Numbered from the stretch's first letter, positions 54,587 to 63,532 are shown. The stretch: DNA of 64,000 bases from Micromonospora gifhornensis (GCF_016863515.1 NZ_BOPA01000011.1:1-64000); one strand, 5' to 3'. Made by a program: numbers and translations. Notes: generated by a model not told the origin, from the sequence alone.

Positions 54587-56239
54587 CTAGCGTTCGTGAC
54601 CCAGGCGCAGTCGGATCCACCGGTAGCCGTACCCGGCGAGCTTGAGCCGGTCGAGCTTGCCGACGTCGGGGTAGTTGCGGTCGCTGAGCACGTCGATCGG
54701 CAACTCCGCCTCGTCGGCCAGGATGCTCAGGTCGACCTCGACATCTTCGGTGCCGAGGTTGTGCAGGAAGACCATCGTCCCGGTAGGCCCGTCGGCGCGG
54801 TGCGCCAGCACGCCCGGGGGCATCGGTACGTCGATGTGGCTGGTGCTGCCCGAGCCGGTCTCCGGCGCCTCCCGCAGCGTACGGATCATCCGCTCGAACC
54901 AGCCCAGCAGCGAACGCGGGTCCCTGCGCTGGGCGGTGACGTTGACGTGCTGGTAGCCGTACTCCCCCTTGTCGATCACCGGGCGGATCAGCTTCTCCGG
55001 CTCGGCGGTGGAGAAGCCGGCATTCTCCTGGTAGGACCACTGCATCGGGGTACGGATCGCGTCGCGTCCCTCCAACGCCAGGTCCTCCCCCATCCCGATC
55101 TCCTCGCCGTACCGCAACACCGGGGTGCCGCGCAGCGAGAACTGCAACGAGTACGCCAGCTCGATGTGCCGGCGGTCATTGCCGAGCATGGGGGCGAGCC
55201 GACGACGGATGCCCCGGCCGTAGAGCTGCATGTTCTTCTTCGGCCCGAACTTCGCCAGCACGTCGTTGCGCTGGTCGGCGGTGAGCCGGGACAGGTCGAT
55301 CTCGTCGTGGTTGCGCAGGAAGGTCGCCCACTGCCCACCGGTGGGCAGCTTCGGGGTGTCCCGCAACGCCTCGATGATCACCTCTGGGTCCTCCCGGGCC
55401 AGGGCGAGCATCAGCCGACCGTTGAGCATGAAGTCGAAGAGCATGTGGATCCGGTTGCCCGAGCCACTGCCGTCACCGAAGAAGACCGGCAGCTGATCCG
55501 GCTCGACGTTCGCCTCGGCCAGCAGGACCGCGTCGCCGCGCCGCCACTGCACATGCTGGCGCAGGTCGGTGAGGAAGTCGAAGTCCTTTGGCGAGTCCGG
55601 ATTGCCGGGCTCGGTGCGCTCGATGATGAACGGCACCGCGTCCATCCGGAAACCTGAGACCCCGAGCTGGAGCCAGAACGAGGTGATCTTCTTGACCTCC
55701 GCCCGTACCTTCGGGTTCTCGATGTTCAGGTCGGGCTGGAACTTGTAGAACCGGTGGTAGTACCAGGCCTTGGCGGTGCGGTCGTAGGTCCAGGTCTCGT
55801 GCTGCTCGCCCGGGAAGACCATGCCCTGGTGCCGGTCCGCCGGCTCGTGCTCGGACCAGATGTACCAGTCACGGTACGGAGAGTCCGGCGACGACCGGGC
55901 GGAGATGAACCACGGATGCTTGTTGGAGGTGTGGTTGACCACCAGGTCGATGATCACCCGGATGCCCCGGTTGCTCGCCTGGTGCAGCAGCTCGGCGAAG
56001 TCACCGAGCGTGCCGAGCCGTGGGTCGACGTTGTAGAAGTCGGTCGCGTCGTACCCGTCGTCCTCGTTGGGTGAGGGATGGATGGGGTTGAGCCAGATGC
56101 AGGTGACTCCGAGCCGGGCCAGATAGTCGAGCCGACCGATCAGCCCCTGGAAGTCACCCACCCCGTCGCCGTCGGAATCGGCGAACGTGTCGATGTCGAG
56201 GCAGTACACGACCGCCTCCGAGTACCACCTGTCAGACAT
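54587..56239 (-). CDS. GH13 alpha-amylase family enzyme, trehalose synthase-like
   Basis: 550 residues from ATG 56239. GH13 regions: VIIDLVVNHTS (region I), GFRMDAVPFI (nucleophile Asp), LLAEANVEPDQ (acid/base Glu) and LRNHDEIDL (Asp). The start WYSEAVVYCLDIDTFADSDG and the domain order resemble TreS, which isomerises maltose and trehalose. No maltokinase gene adjoins, so alpha-amylase or glucosidase activity is possible. There is no signal peptide, so it is cytoplasmic. Confidence 0.9.
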   Translation of the reverse strand: MSDRWYSEAVVYCLDIDTFADSDGDGVGDFQGLIGRLDYLARLGVTCIWLNPIHPSPNEDDGYDATDFYNVDPRLGTLGDFAELLHQASNRGIRVIIDLVVNHTSNKHPWFISARSSPDSPYRDWYIWSEHEPADRHQGMVFPGEQHETWTYDRTAKAWYYHRFYKFQPDLNIENPKVRAEVKKITSFWLQLGVSGFRMDAVPFIIERTEPGNPDSPKDFDFLTDLRQHVQWRRGDAVLLAEANVEPDQLPVFFGDGSGSGNRIHMLFDFMLNGRLMLALAREDPEVIIEALRDTPKLPTGGQWATFLRNHDEIDLSRLTADQRNDVLAKFGPKKNMQLYGRGIRRRLAPMLGNDRRHIELAYSLQFSLRGTPVLRYGEEIGMGEDLALEGRDAIRTPMQWSYQENAGFSTAEPEKLIRPVIDKGEYGYQHVNVTAQRRDPRSLLGWFERMIRTLREAPETGSGSTSHIDVPMPPGVLAHRADGPTGTMVFLHNLGTEDVEVDLSILADEAELPIDVLSDRNYPDVGKLDRLKLAGYGYRWIRLRLGHER

Positions 56240-56298
56240 GCCCCCGTACCTTCTCCCGGGCACGGCGACGGCAAACCCGAGCGACCCGTTACCGTGCC

Positions 56299-56892
56299 GT
56301 GGTGCAGAGCATCGAGTGGTCCAGCGGCAATTGGCACCAACAGCCGGTGCGGGCGGTCGAGGACGCCGACGGCGGCTTGAGCGTGGAACCGCAGGCGGGT
56401 AGCGACCTGTGGCGCCACACCGGCTACGGGTTCGTGCACGACTACGCACCGGCCCTGCTCGTGGACTTCCCCGTCGGCAGCGCGGTGGAGGTGGACTTCC
56501 GGCTGGACTACGCCGAACAGTTCGACCAGGCCGGGGTGCTGGTGCGGGTGGACGACCGGAACTGGGTGAAGACCGGCGTGGAGATCAGCGACGGCCAACC
56601 ACAGGTCGGCGCGGTGGTGACAAACGAGTTCTCCGACTGGTCGGTGGCCCCGGTGCCGCAGTGGGCGGGCCGGGAGGTGACCGTACGGGTCAGTCGGGCC
56701 GCTGACGCGCTGATCGTACGGGCCCGGCCGGCCGGTGAGCCCTGGCAACTGGTCCGGCTCGCCCCGTTGCCCGGGGACGCACCGGCAGCCGCCGGGCCGT
56801 ACTGCTGCTCGCCCAGCCGAGGTGGCCTGACCGTCCGCTTCAGTGGCTGGCGGCAGGGCCCGGCCGACGCGACGCTGCACCCACAGGAGTGA
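56299..56892 (+). CDS. DUF1349 concanavalin A-like protein
   Basis: 197 residues from GTG 56299. Beta-rich sequence matching DUF1349: DLWRHTGYGFVHDYAPALL, YAEQFDQAGVLVRVDDRNWVKTGVE, VVTNEFSDWS, and ALIVRARPAGEPWQLVRLAP. The fold belongs to the lectin/glucanase-like superfamily, so carbohydrate binding is plausible. No signal peptide. Divergent from the GH13 gene with 59 nt between starts. Confidence 0.88.
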   Translation: MVQSIEWSSGNWHQQPVRAVEDADGGLSVEPQAGSDLWRHTGYGFVHDYAPALLVDFPVGSAVEVDFRLDYAEQFDQAGVLVRVDDRNWVKTGVEISDGQPQVGAVVTNEFSDWSVAPVPQWAGREVTVRVSRAADALIVRARPAGEPWQLVRLAPLPGDAPAAAGPYCCSPSRGGLTVRFSGWRQGPADATLHPQE

Positions 56893-56971
56893 GGGACGCC
56901 GCCGCCTGGTGTTCGCCGGGGTGTCAGCGGGTAGGAACGTCGGCACGCCGACTACCCGTGGAGGCACCACC

Positions 56972-57631
56972 ATGGCGCTCGCCCAGGATGTCGACCCCAG
57001 TCAGGTCGGCGGACTGACCGGCTGGGTGGCCGGGGTGATCGAGGCGGCCGGCCCGCTGGGTGTCGCCCTGCTGGTCGCCCTGGAGAGCATCATCCCGCCG
57101 ATCCCCAGCGAGATCGTCCTGGCGTTGGCCGGCTATCTCGCCGGTGAGGGCCGGTTCAGCGTGGTGGTGGTGACCGTGGCGGCGACCGTCGGCTCGGTGC
57201 TCGGCGCGCTGGTGCTCTACTGGCTCGGTGCCGCCGTCGGTGAGGACCGACTCAAACGCTGGCTCGACCGGCTGCCCCTGGTGGACCTGGAGGACCTGGA
57301 GAAGGCCGACCGGTGGTTCGAGCGGTACGGCCGCTGGGCCGTCTTCTTCGGCCGGATGGCCCCGGTGGTCCGCAGCCTGGTCTCGATCCCGGCCGGCGCG
57401 AACCGCATGCCCCTGGTCGAGTTCGTCACCCTCACCACGCTGGGCAGCGCCCTCTGGAACGGCCTCTTCATCGGCCTCGGTTACGCCCTCGGCTCCCGCT
57501 GGAACCAGATCGACCGCTACAGCTCCTGGTTCGACTACGCCATCCTGGCGCTCCTGGCCCTCATGCTCGCCTCCTGGGCCCTGAAAAAACACCGCCGCCG
57601 CACCCACCCCCGCACCCCCACCCACCCCTAA
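56972..57631 (+). CDS. DedA family membrane protein
   Basis: 219 residues from ATG 56972, with GGAGG seven bases upstream. DedA/SNARE-associated features: LESIIPPIPSEIVLALAGYLAG and FFGRMAPVVRSLVSIPAGANRMPLVEF (Arg residues essential in E. coli DedA). DedA proteins support membrane homeostasis and lipid (undecaprenyl or phospholipid) flipping. The C-terminus is basic and Pro-rich. Confidence 0.94.
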   Translation: MALAQDVDPSQVGGLTGWVAGVIEAAGPLGVALLVALESIIPPIPSEIVLALAGYLAGEGRFSVVVVTVAATVGSVLGALVLYWLGAAVGEDRLKRWLDRLPLVDLEDLEKADRWFERYGRWAVFFGRMAPVVRSLVSIPAGANRMPLVEFVTLTTLGSALWNGLFIGLGYALGSRWNQIDRYSSWFDYAILALLALMLASWALKKHRRRTHPRTPTHP

Positions 57632-57660
57632 ACCCCTCCCCCGCTCCCCCTCCCCCGCTC

Positions 57661-57751
57661 CCCGCTCCCCGCGATCTTGCACTTCTTGCCCGGGCATACC
57701 GGACTTAAGCCTCGTAGCGGCGACCGAAAGTGCAAGATCGCGGGGAGCGGG
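57661..57751. repeat. 24-bp perfect inverted repeat between convergent genes
   Basis: The arm at 57661-57684 (core CCGCGATCTTGCACTT) is exactly complementary to 57728-57751 around a 43-nt loop. It lies between the DedA gene and the chitinase gene, which converge, and is flanked by C-rich tracts. It is probably a bidirectional terminator or an extragenic mobile palindrome. Confidence 0.85.
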
Positions 57752-57781
57752 GCGGGGGCGGGTGGGGAGCGGGTGGGGTGG

Positions 57782-59200
57782 TCAGGGGAGGGTGCGGAGG
57801 TGGGGGGAGACGGTGCGGGCGAAGGGGGTGTTGTGGGTGACGTCCCAGTTGATGGACCAGGTCATGGCGCCGCGTAGGGCGGGGTAGGTGCGCGGGGGAC
57901 GGAAGCTGCCGCAGTTCGTGCCCCGGGTCAGGCAGTCCAGGGCGGCGTTGACCACGCTGGGCGCGACTATGCCGCCACCGGCCGCCCCGGGACCGGCCGG
58001 CAGGCCGAGCCCGACCTGGTCGGGCCGCAGTCCCGCCTCCAGTTGGATGCAGGCCAACGCGACGATGAAGTTGACAGTCCCCTGGGCGTACGCGGCGTTG
58101 TTGTCGCAGCCGAGCATCGCCCCGGAGTTGTAGAACTGGGTGTTCACCACGGTCAGGATGTCCTTGATGTCCAGCGCGAGCTTGAAGTAGCTGGTGGCCG
58201 GGTTCTGCATGTCGATGGTCTGCGGCGCCATCGCGATGATCAGTGAGCTACCCACCTTGGCCCGCAACGAGCGCAACGCCTGCGCCATGTAGATCGGGTC
58301 AAGGCCGTTCTCCAGGTCGATGTCGACACCGTCGAAGCCGTACCGCTGGATCAGCGCGTACACGCTGTCGGCGAAGGCCACCGCGGACGCCGAGCTGTTG
58401 ACCACCACCCGGCCGGTCTCCCCACCGACCGAGATGATCACCTTCTTGCCCCGGCTCTGCAGGGTGCGTACGTCGGCGGAGAAGTCGGCGTCGGTGTAGC
58501 CGCCCAGCGAGGCGGACAGGCCCGGGTCGATGGCGAAGCCGACCGCGCCCGGCGTGCCGGTGGCGTCCGCGAAGGCGACCGCGACCAGGTCGTACTCTGC
58601 GGGCACGTCACGCAGTCGCAGCTCGACCGCCGGGTTGTCGAAGTTGTGCCAGTAGCCGGTCAGGATGTGCTTCGGCAGCCCGGTCACCGGCGGCGGACTG
58701 GTCGGGGGCGGGCTCGTCGGGGGCGGCGTGGTCGGAGGCGGGGTCGTCGGGGGTGGGCCCGTCGGAGGCGGCGTGGTGGGCGGCGCCGTGGTCGGGGTGG
58801 TCCCGCCGGTGCAGGCCGCGCCGTTCAGACGGCACTTCGACGGTACGCCGGAGCCACTGCCCAGGAAGCCGAAGGAGACCGACGCGCCGGGGGCGATGGT
58901 GCCGTTCCACGACCGGTTCGTGAAGGTGTGCCGCTGGCCACTGGAGGTCAGCAGCGCGTCCCAGTAGGTGCCGACCGTGGTGCCGGCGGGCAGGTCGAAG
59001 CCGAGGCTCCAGCCGTTGACGGTGGCGGTGCCGCCGTTGGTGATCGTGTACTTGCCCTCCCAGCCGGTCCCCCAGTCGGACGTCTTGACGAAGCTCGCGG
59101 TGACCGAGGCGGCGTACGCGGCCGGGGCGAGCCACACCGCCCCCAGGGCCGCCGCCAATGCGCCGACCACCGACAACACCAGGGCTCTGGACCGTTTCAT
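57782..59200 (-). CDS. Secreted GH18 chitinase with CBM2 domain
   Basis: 472 residues from ATG 59200, with GGGAGG five bases upstream. Order: signal peptide ending AAYAA; CBM2-type cellulose/chitin-binding domain (VTASFVKTSDWGTGWEGKYT, NGWSLGFDLPAGTT, FTNRSWNGTIAPGAS); a Pro/Thr linker (TTPPPTSPPP repeats); then GH18 with the catalytic DxxDxDxE (GFDGVDIDLENG) and the MAPQ motif. It degrades chitin outside the cell. Confidence 0.95.
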   Translation of the reverse strand: MKRSRALVLSVVGALAAALGAVWLAPAAYAASVTASFVKTSDWGTGWEGKYTITNGGTATVNGWSLGFDLPAGTTVGTYWDALLTSSGQRHTFTNRSWNGTIAPGASVSFGFLGSGSGVPSKCRLNGAACTGGTTPTTAPPTTPPPTGPPPTTPPPTTPPPTSPPPTSPPPVTGLPKHILTGYWHNFDNPAVELRLRDVPAEYDLVAVAFADATGTPGAVGFAIDPGLSASLGGYTDADFSADVRTLQSRGKKVIISVGGETGRVVVNSSASAVAFADSVYALIQRYGFDGVDIDLENGLDPIYMAQALRSLRAKVGSSLIIAMAPQTIDMQNPATSYFKLALDIKDILTVVNTQFYNSGAMLGCDNNAAYAQGTVNFIVALACIQLEAGLRPDQVGLGLPAGPGAAGGGIVAPSVVNAALDCLTRGTNCGSFRPPRTYPALRGAMTWSINWDVTHNTPFARTVSPHLRTLP

Positions 59201-59246
59201 GCCTGCCTCCCGACCGGATATGACATCCATCGACGTCAACCTGACG

Positions 59247-59258
59247 CCTATTATTAGG
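59247..59258 (-). promoter_or_regulatory. AT-rich near-palindrome in the chitinase promoter
   Basis: CCTATTATTAGG lies about 47 nt before the chitinase ATG next to GTTAAC. The region is far more AT-rich than its surroundings and probably holds the -10 and a regulator site. Confidence 0.45.
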
Positions 59259-59295
59259 AGTGTTAACTATTTCTGTCCAGAGCTGGCACAGGGTT

Positions 59296-59349
59296 GTTAA
59301 CAGGGGCCCCCTGCTCTACCGGAGGCGTTAACAGGGGGCCCTTCCTTAC
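59296..59349 (-). repeat. 54-nt dispersed 3'-end element, copy 4
   Basis: Read on the minus strand: GTAAGGAAGGGCCCC...GTTAAC, spacer GCCTCCGGTAGA, right half GCAGGGGGCCCCTGTTAAC. It starts three bases after the TGA of the glucanase gene, in the same orientation as that gene. Confidence 0.92.
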
Positions 59350-59352
59350 ACC

Positions 59353-60777
59353 TCAGCGGCGGAAGTGGAACCAGTTGACGTTGACGAAGTCGTTGGGCTG
59401 GCCGCTGCTGAAGGTGAGGTAGACGGTGCGCCGCCCGGTCACCGACGACACGTTGCCCGGCACCGACCGCCAGCTCTGCCAGCCGCCGGTGTTGGCGATG
59501 GCGAAGCTGCCGATCGGCGTACCGGTCGGACTGTCCAGCCGCACCTCGACCAGGCCACTGACGCCGCCCGCCGCACCGGAGGCGACCCGGGCCACGAAGT
59601 CACGCGGTCCACTGGAGCCGAACTCGACGTTGTCGTAGCGGACCCAGTCGCCGTTGCGCAGCGCGGCGATGTTCTGCCCGCCCTCGGAGCACGCCTCCAC
59701 GAGCACGCCGTTCTGGGCGTTGAACGACTCGGCCTGGATGGTCGCGTACGCGTCGCGCACGCCACTCGGCGGAGGCGTCGTCGGCGGCGGAGTGGTCGGC
59801 GGCGGGTTGCTGCCGCCACCTCGGGTGTAGACGGCCACGTAGTCGACGAGCATCGGCCGACCCGGCACGGTCGCCGAGGTGGGCGTGGCGCTGCCGGCCA
59901 CCCCGTTCGGGAAGGCCCCGCCCATCGCGACGTTGAGCAGCAGGAAGTAGCCGGCGTGGCTGGTCATCTGCGACCAGTACGGCTCACCGACGCGGGTCTG
60001 GCTGACCGTGTGGTAGAGCTGCCCGTCGACGTACCAGCGCAGCTGCTGCGGGCTGATCGAGGCGTCCCACTCGAAGCGGTAGGTGTGGAACGCCGACTGG
60101 CAGGTGCTGCCCGGGCAGGCCCGGGACGCGCCGATGCCGTTGAACTCGTCGCACGGCCCGCCGGGTGCGACGCCGCAGTGCAGCACGCCCCACACCGTGT
60201 TGAGCCCGTTGACGTTCTCCATCACGTCGAACTCGCCGATACCGGGCCAGTTCTGGTAGTTGCCCCGGTACGGCGAGCCGAGCGCCCAGAACGCCGGCCA
60301 GTAGCCGGAAGCGGCGGCACCTGTGACGTTCGGCATCTGGATGCGGCCCTCGATGGCAAGCACCCCACCGGCGGGGGCCTTGAAGTTGCTGCGCACGGTC
60401 TCGATGCGGGCCGAGGTCCAGTTGCCGGCGCCGTCGCGCAGCGGCGTGATCCGCAGGTTGCCGGCACCGTCGTGGCTGACGTTCGCGGTGCTGTTGGTGT
60501 ACGTCTGGATCTCGCCGGTGCCCCAGTTCGGCGGGCCACCCGGATAGCTGGTGCCGGTGTCGATGATCCAGTTGCTGCCGGACGGGAGCGTGCCGGCAGC
60601 GCCGGTGAAGTCGTCGCTCCAGACCAGGTTCCAGCCGGACGGGGTCGGTGGTACGGCAGCGTCGGCGGTCGCGGTGAGCCCGGCCAGGCCGGTGGTGGCG
60701 GTGACGAGCAGGGCCAACGCCAGCGGCAGCCGGCGTCTGGCGGGCGGGGCGGCAGCGGCCGCCGGGGTGGGTGTCAT
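59353..60777 (-). CDS. Secreted GH16 beta-glucanase with C-terminal carbohydrate-binding domain
   Basis: 474 residues. A signal peptide (ALALLVTATTGLAGLTATADA) precedes a GH16 catalytic domain with the ExDxxE motif (GIGEFDVMENVNG) and NWGTGEIQTYTN at the start. A Pro/Thr linker (PPPTTPPPTTPPP) leads to a CBM6/35-like domain (ATIQAESFNAQNGVLVEACS, WVRYDNVEFG, FVNVNWFHFR). Likely beta-1,3-glucanase (laminarinase) activity. GAGAGG lies eight bases before the ATG; a LacI-type operator lies 28 nt upstream. Confidence 0.94.
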   Translation of the reverse strand: MTPTPAAAAAPPARRRLPLALALLVTATTGLAGLTATADAAVPPTPSGWNLVWSDDFTGAAGTLPSGSNWIIDTGTSYPGGPPNWGTGEIQTYTNSTANVSHDGAGNLRITPLRDGAGNWTSARIETVRSNFKAPAGGVLAIEGRIQMPNVTGAAASGYWPAFWALGSPYRGNYQNWPGIGEFDVMENVNGLNTVWGVLHCGVAPGGPCDEFNGIGASRACPGSTCQSAFHTYRFEWDASISPQQLRWYVDGQLYHTVSQTRVGEPYWSQMTSHAGYFLLLNVAMGGAFPNGVAGSATPTSATVPGRPMLVDYVAVYTRGGGSNPPPTTPPPTTPPPSGVRDAYATIQAESFNAQNGVLVEACSEGGQNIAALRNGDWVRYDNVEFGSSGPRDFVARVASGAAGGVSGLVEVRLDSPTGTPIGSFAIANTGGWQSWRSVPGNVSSVTGRRTVYLTFSSGQPNDFVNVNWFHFRR

Positions 60778-60804
60778 GGGCGTTGCCTCTCTACGGGACG
60801 GACG

Positions 60805-60818
60805 AGAGAGCGCTCTCT
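60805..60818. promoter_or_regulatory. LacI/CebR-type operator upstream of the GH16 gene
   Basis: AGAGAGCGCTCTCT is a perfect 14-bp palindrome with the GAGCGCTC core of the known CebR operator (TGGGAGCGCTCCCA). The position, 28-41 nt before the GH16 ATG, suits repression relieved by an oligosaccharide. The regulator gene is not in the window. Confidence 0.8.
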
Positions 60819-60990
60819 GAGGGAGTTGTACGTCCCACCCGGACAGTTGTCAATGTCGATCTGTGTCCGGCGACCACCCCGGACCGGTCGAGTCGTACGC
60901 CACGCGCGGACAGCGTTTCCGGGAACCCGTACTGCGGGTAATTGCCGCCGCGACCCGGTGCGGACCCGACCGCCCGGCTGAGGCGGGACG

Positions 60991-62148
60991 GTGGTGGCGA
61001 TGGCCAGGCAGCCTGCGGTGGCTCCGCACCCTGCGGCGGAACAGAACGACCTGCTCACGGTGGGTGTCGAGGAGGAGTTCCTGCTCGTCGACCCGGAGAC
61101 CGGGGCGGCGGTGCCCGCCGTCGACGAGGTGATGGAACAGGTACCGCCGGAGTTGCGCGGGCAGGTGGAGCGCGAGTTCCAGACCAGCCAGATCGAGATC
61201 GGCAGCCCACCCGGGGTGGAGCTCTCCTCCATCCGGCACTCCCTCGGTCTGCTGCGCGCCGCCCTCGCCGACGCCGCCGAACGGGCCGGGGCACAGCTGC
61301 TCGCGATCGGCACCGGACCGGTCGACGGTCCCGTGCCGCCGGTGGTCGACAAGCCCCGCTTCGACCGGATGGTGGAGCGGTACCGCCTGCTCGTGCCCGG
61401 GCCGGGCAACAACGGGATGCACGTGCACGTCGGGGTGCCCGACCCCGACACCGGCGTGCAGGTGCTCAACCACGTACGCCCCTGGCTGCCGATCCTGCAC
61501 GCGATCACCGCCAACTCGCCGTTCAGCCGAAGCGAGGACACCGGCTACGCCAGCTGGCGGTCGATCGAGTGGGAGCGGTGGCCGTCGGTGGCGCCGACGC
61601 CGTACCTGGCCTCGCACGAGCACTACCGACGGCTGATCCGTCAGCTGATCTCCAGCGGCGTGATGCTCGACGAGGGAATGCTCTACTGGTACGCCCGGCT
61701 GTCGGCCAAGTACCCGACGGTGGAGCTGCGCATCGGTGACGTCTGCCCGACGGTGGACGACGCGGTGCTGGTCGCCGCCCTGGTCCGCGGTCTGGTGGCG
61801 ACCGCGTTGGACGACATTGCCGCCGGTCGGCCACCCCTGCCCACCGACCATCATCTGCTGGTCGGCGCGCACTGGCGGGCCGCCCACGACGGGCTGGAGG
61901 GTTCGGCGGTCGACCCGACCAGCGGCGAACTGCGACCGGCATGGGACCTGCTGCACCAGCTCATCGGGCGGCTCGGCCCGGCCCTCGAACGGCACGACGA
62001 CCTCGCCGAGGTGACCGGGCTGCTGGAAGGGCTGCGCGAGCACGGCACCGGCGCGGCGCGGCAACGAATGGCGTACGCCCGTACCGGACGGTTGCAGGAT
62101 GTGGTGGCGCAGGTGGCGCGACAGACCCGGGGCGAGCCCCCGGCGTGA
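60991..62148 (+). CDS. Carboxylate-amine ligase, YbdK / glutamate-cysteine ligase type 2
   Basis: 385 residues; GTG 60991 or ATG 61000. GCS2 family: LLTVGVEEEFLLVDPETG, FQTSQIEIGSPPGVELSSIR, GNNGMHVHVGVPD, YPTVELRIGDVCPTVDDA. YbdK homologues ligate glutamate to amines or cysteine weakly. Actinomycetes use mycothiol rather than glutathione, so the natural product may be another gamma-glutamyl amide. A flavoprotein follows 13 nt later, probably in one operon. Confidence 0.92.
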   Translation: MVAMARQPAVAPHPAAEQNDLLTVGVEEEFLLVDPETGAAVPAVDEVMEQVPPELRGQVEREFQTSQIEIGSPPGVELSSIRHSLGLLRAALADAAERAGAQLLAIGTGPVDGPVPPVVDKPRFDRMVERYRLLVPGPGNNGMHVHVGVPDPDTGVQVLNHVRPWLPILHAITANSPFSRSEDTGYASWRSIEWERWPSVAPTPYLASHEHYRRLIRQLISSGVMLDEGMLYWYARLSAKYPTVELRIGDVCPTVDDAVLVAALVRGLVATALDDIAAGRPPLPTDHHLLVGAHWRAAHDGLEGSAVDPTSGELRPAWDLLHQLIGRLGPALERHDDLAEVTGLLEGLREHGTGAARQRMAYARTGRLQDVVAQVARQTRGEPPA

Positions 62149-62161
62149 CAGGAGGGTTGCC

Positions 62162-63532
62162 GTGGCGGAACGAATGATCGTCATCGGCGGTGACGCCGCC
62201 GGGATGGCGGCAGCCGCCCAGGCCCGGCGCAGCCGGGGGCGGGACGACCTGGAGATCGTCGCGTTCGAGCGGGGACACTTCACGTCGTACTCGGCGTGTG
62301 GGATCCCGTACTGGATAAGTGGTCTGGTGCCCGACCGCGATCAGCTGATCGCGCGGGACCCGGCGACGCACCGGGAGAAGTTCGACATCGACGTACGCCT
62401 GCGGCACGAGGTGGTCGCGATCGACCTGGACCGCCGCGAGGTGACCGCGGTGGACCTGGCGGGCGGCGGCGAGGTCCGCGAGCCCTTCGACATCCTGATG
62501 TACGCCACCGGAGCGGTGCCGACCACGCCGGACTGGGCGCGTACCGACGTCGCCGGGGTGTTCGGGGTGCAGACGCTCGACGACGGATCGGCGCTGCGCA
62601 GCTGGTTGGACGCCGACCCGCCGCCGCAGCGGGCGGTGGTGGTCGGCGGCGGCTACATCGGGGTGGAGATGGCCGAGGCGTTGGTGCTGCGCGGCCTGTC
62701 CGTCACCCTTGTCGAGCGGGCCGAACAGCCGATGTCCACGGTCGACCCGGACATGGCCCGGCTGGTCACCGACGCGATGCGCGGGCTGGGCGTGGACATC
62801 CGTGCCGGCGTGCAGGTCACCGGGCTGTCCGAGCACGACGGCCGGGTCGACGCCGTGCAGACCGACGCGGGCTCGATCCCGACCGACGTGGTCGTCCTCG
62901 GGCTCGGCGTACGCCCGAACACCGCGCTCGCCGAAGCCGCCGGCCTGCCCATCGGTACGACAGGTGGCCTGCGGGTGAACCGTCAGATGCGGGTCGCCGG
63001 GGTGCCCGGGGTGTGGGCCGGCGGGGACTGCGTGGAGACCCTGCACCGGGTCAGCGGAATGCCGGTGCACGTGCCGCTCGGCACCCATGCCAACAAGCAG
63101 GGCAGGGTCGCCGGCATCAACATCGGCGGCGGGTACGCCACCTTCGCCGGAGTGATCGGCACCGCCGTCACCAAGGTCTGCGACCTGGAGGTGGGGCGTA
63201 CCGGCTTGCGCGAGCGGGACGCGCTGGCCGCCGGCTTCGAGTTCGTCTCGGTGATCGCCAAGTCGACCAACCGGGCCGGCTACTACCCGGGCGCCCGCCC
63301 GATGACGGTCAAGCTGATCGCCGAACGGCCCAGTGGCCGGCTGCTCGGGGCACAGATCGTCGGCTGGTCCGAGGCGGCGAAGCGGATCGACACACTGGCC
63401 GTGGCGTTGTGGAACCGGATGACGGTGGACGACATGACCGCCCTGGACCTCGGCTACGCCCCGCCGTACTCCCCGGCCTGGGACCCGGTGCTGGTCGCCG
63501 CCCGCAAGGCGGTCGACGCACTCGCCCGCTGA
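62162..63532 (+). CDS. CoA-disulfide reductase / NADH oxidase-like flavoprotein
   Basis: 456 residues from GTG 62162, with AGGAGG six bases upstream. FAD motif MIVIGGDAAGMAAAAQARR; a single redox cysteine in FTSYSACGIPYWISGL as in CoA-disulfide reductases; NAD(P) motif AVVVGGGYIGVEMAEAL; second FAD motif GVWAGGDCVETLH; C-terminal dimerisation domain. It probably reduces a thiol disulfide or oxygen; the low-molecular-weight thiol substrate is unknown. Confidence 0.92.
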   Translation: MAERMIVIGGDAAGMAAAAQARRSRGRDDLEIVAFERGHFTSYSACGIPYWISGLVPDRDQLIARDPATHREKFDIDVRLRHEVVAIDLDRREVTAVDLAGGGEVREPFDILMYATGAVPTTPDWARTDVAGVFGVQTLDDGSALRSWLDADPPPQRAVVVGGGYIGVEMAEALVLRGLSVTLVERAEQPMSTVDPDMARLVTDAMRGLGVDIRAGVQVTGLSEHDGRVDAVQTDAGSIPTDVVVLGLGVRPNTALAEAAGLPIGTTGGLRVNRQMRVAGVPGVWAGGDCVETLHRVSGMPVHVPLGTHANKQGRVAGINIGGGYATFAGVIGTAVTKVCDLEVGRTGLRERDALAAGFEFVSVIAKSTNRAGYYPGARPMTVKLIAERPSGRLLGAQIVGWSEAAKRIDTLAVALWNRMTVDDMTALDLGYAPPYSPAWDPVLVAARKAVDALAR

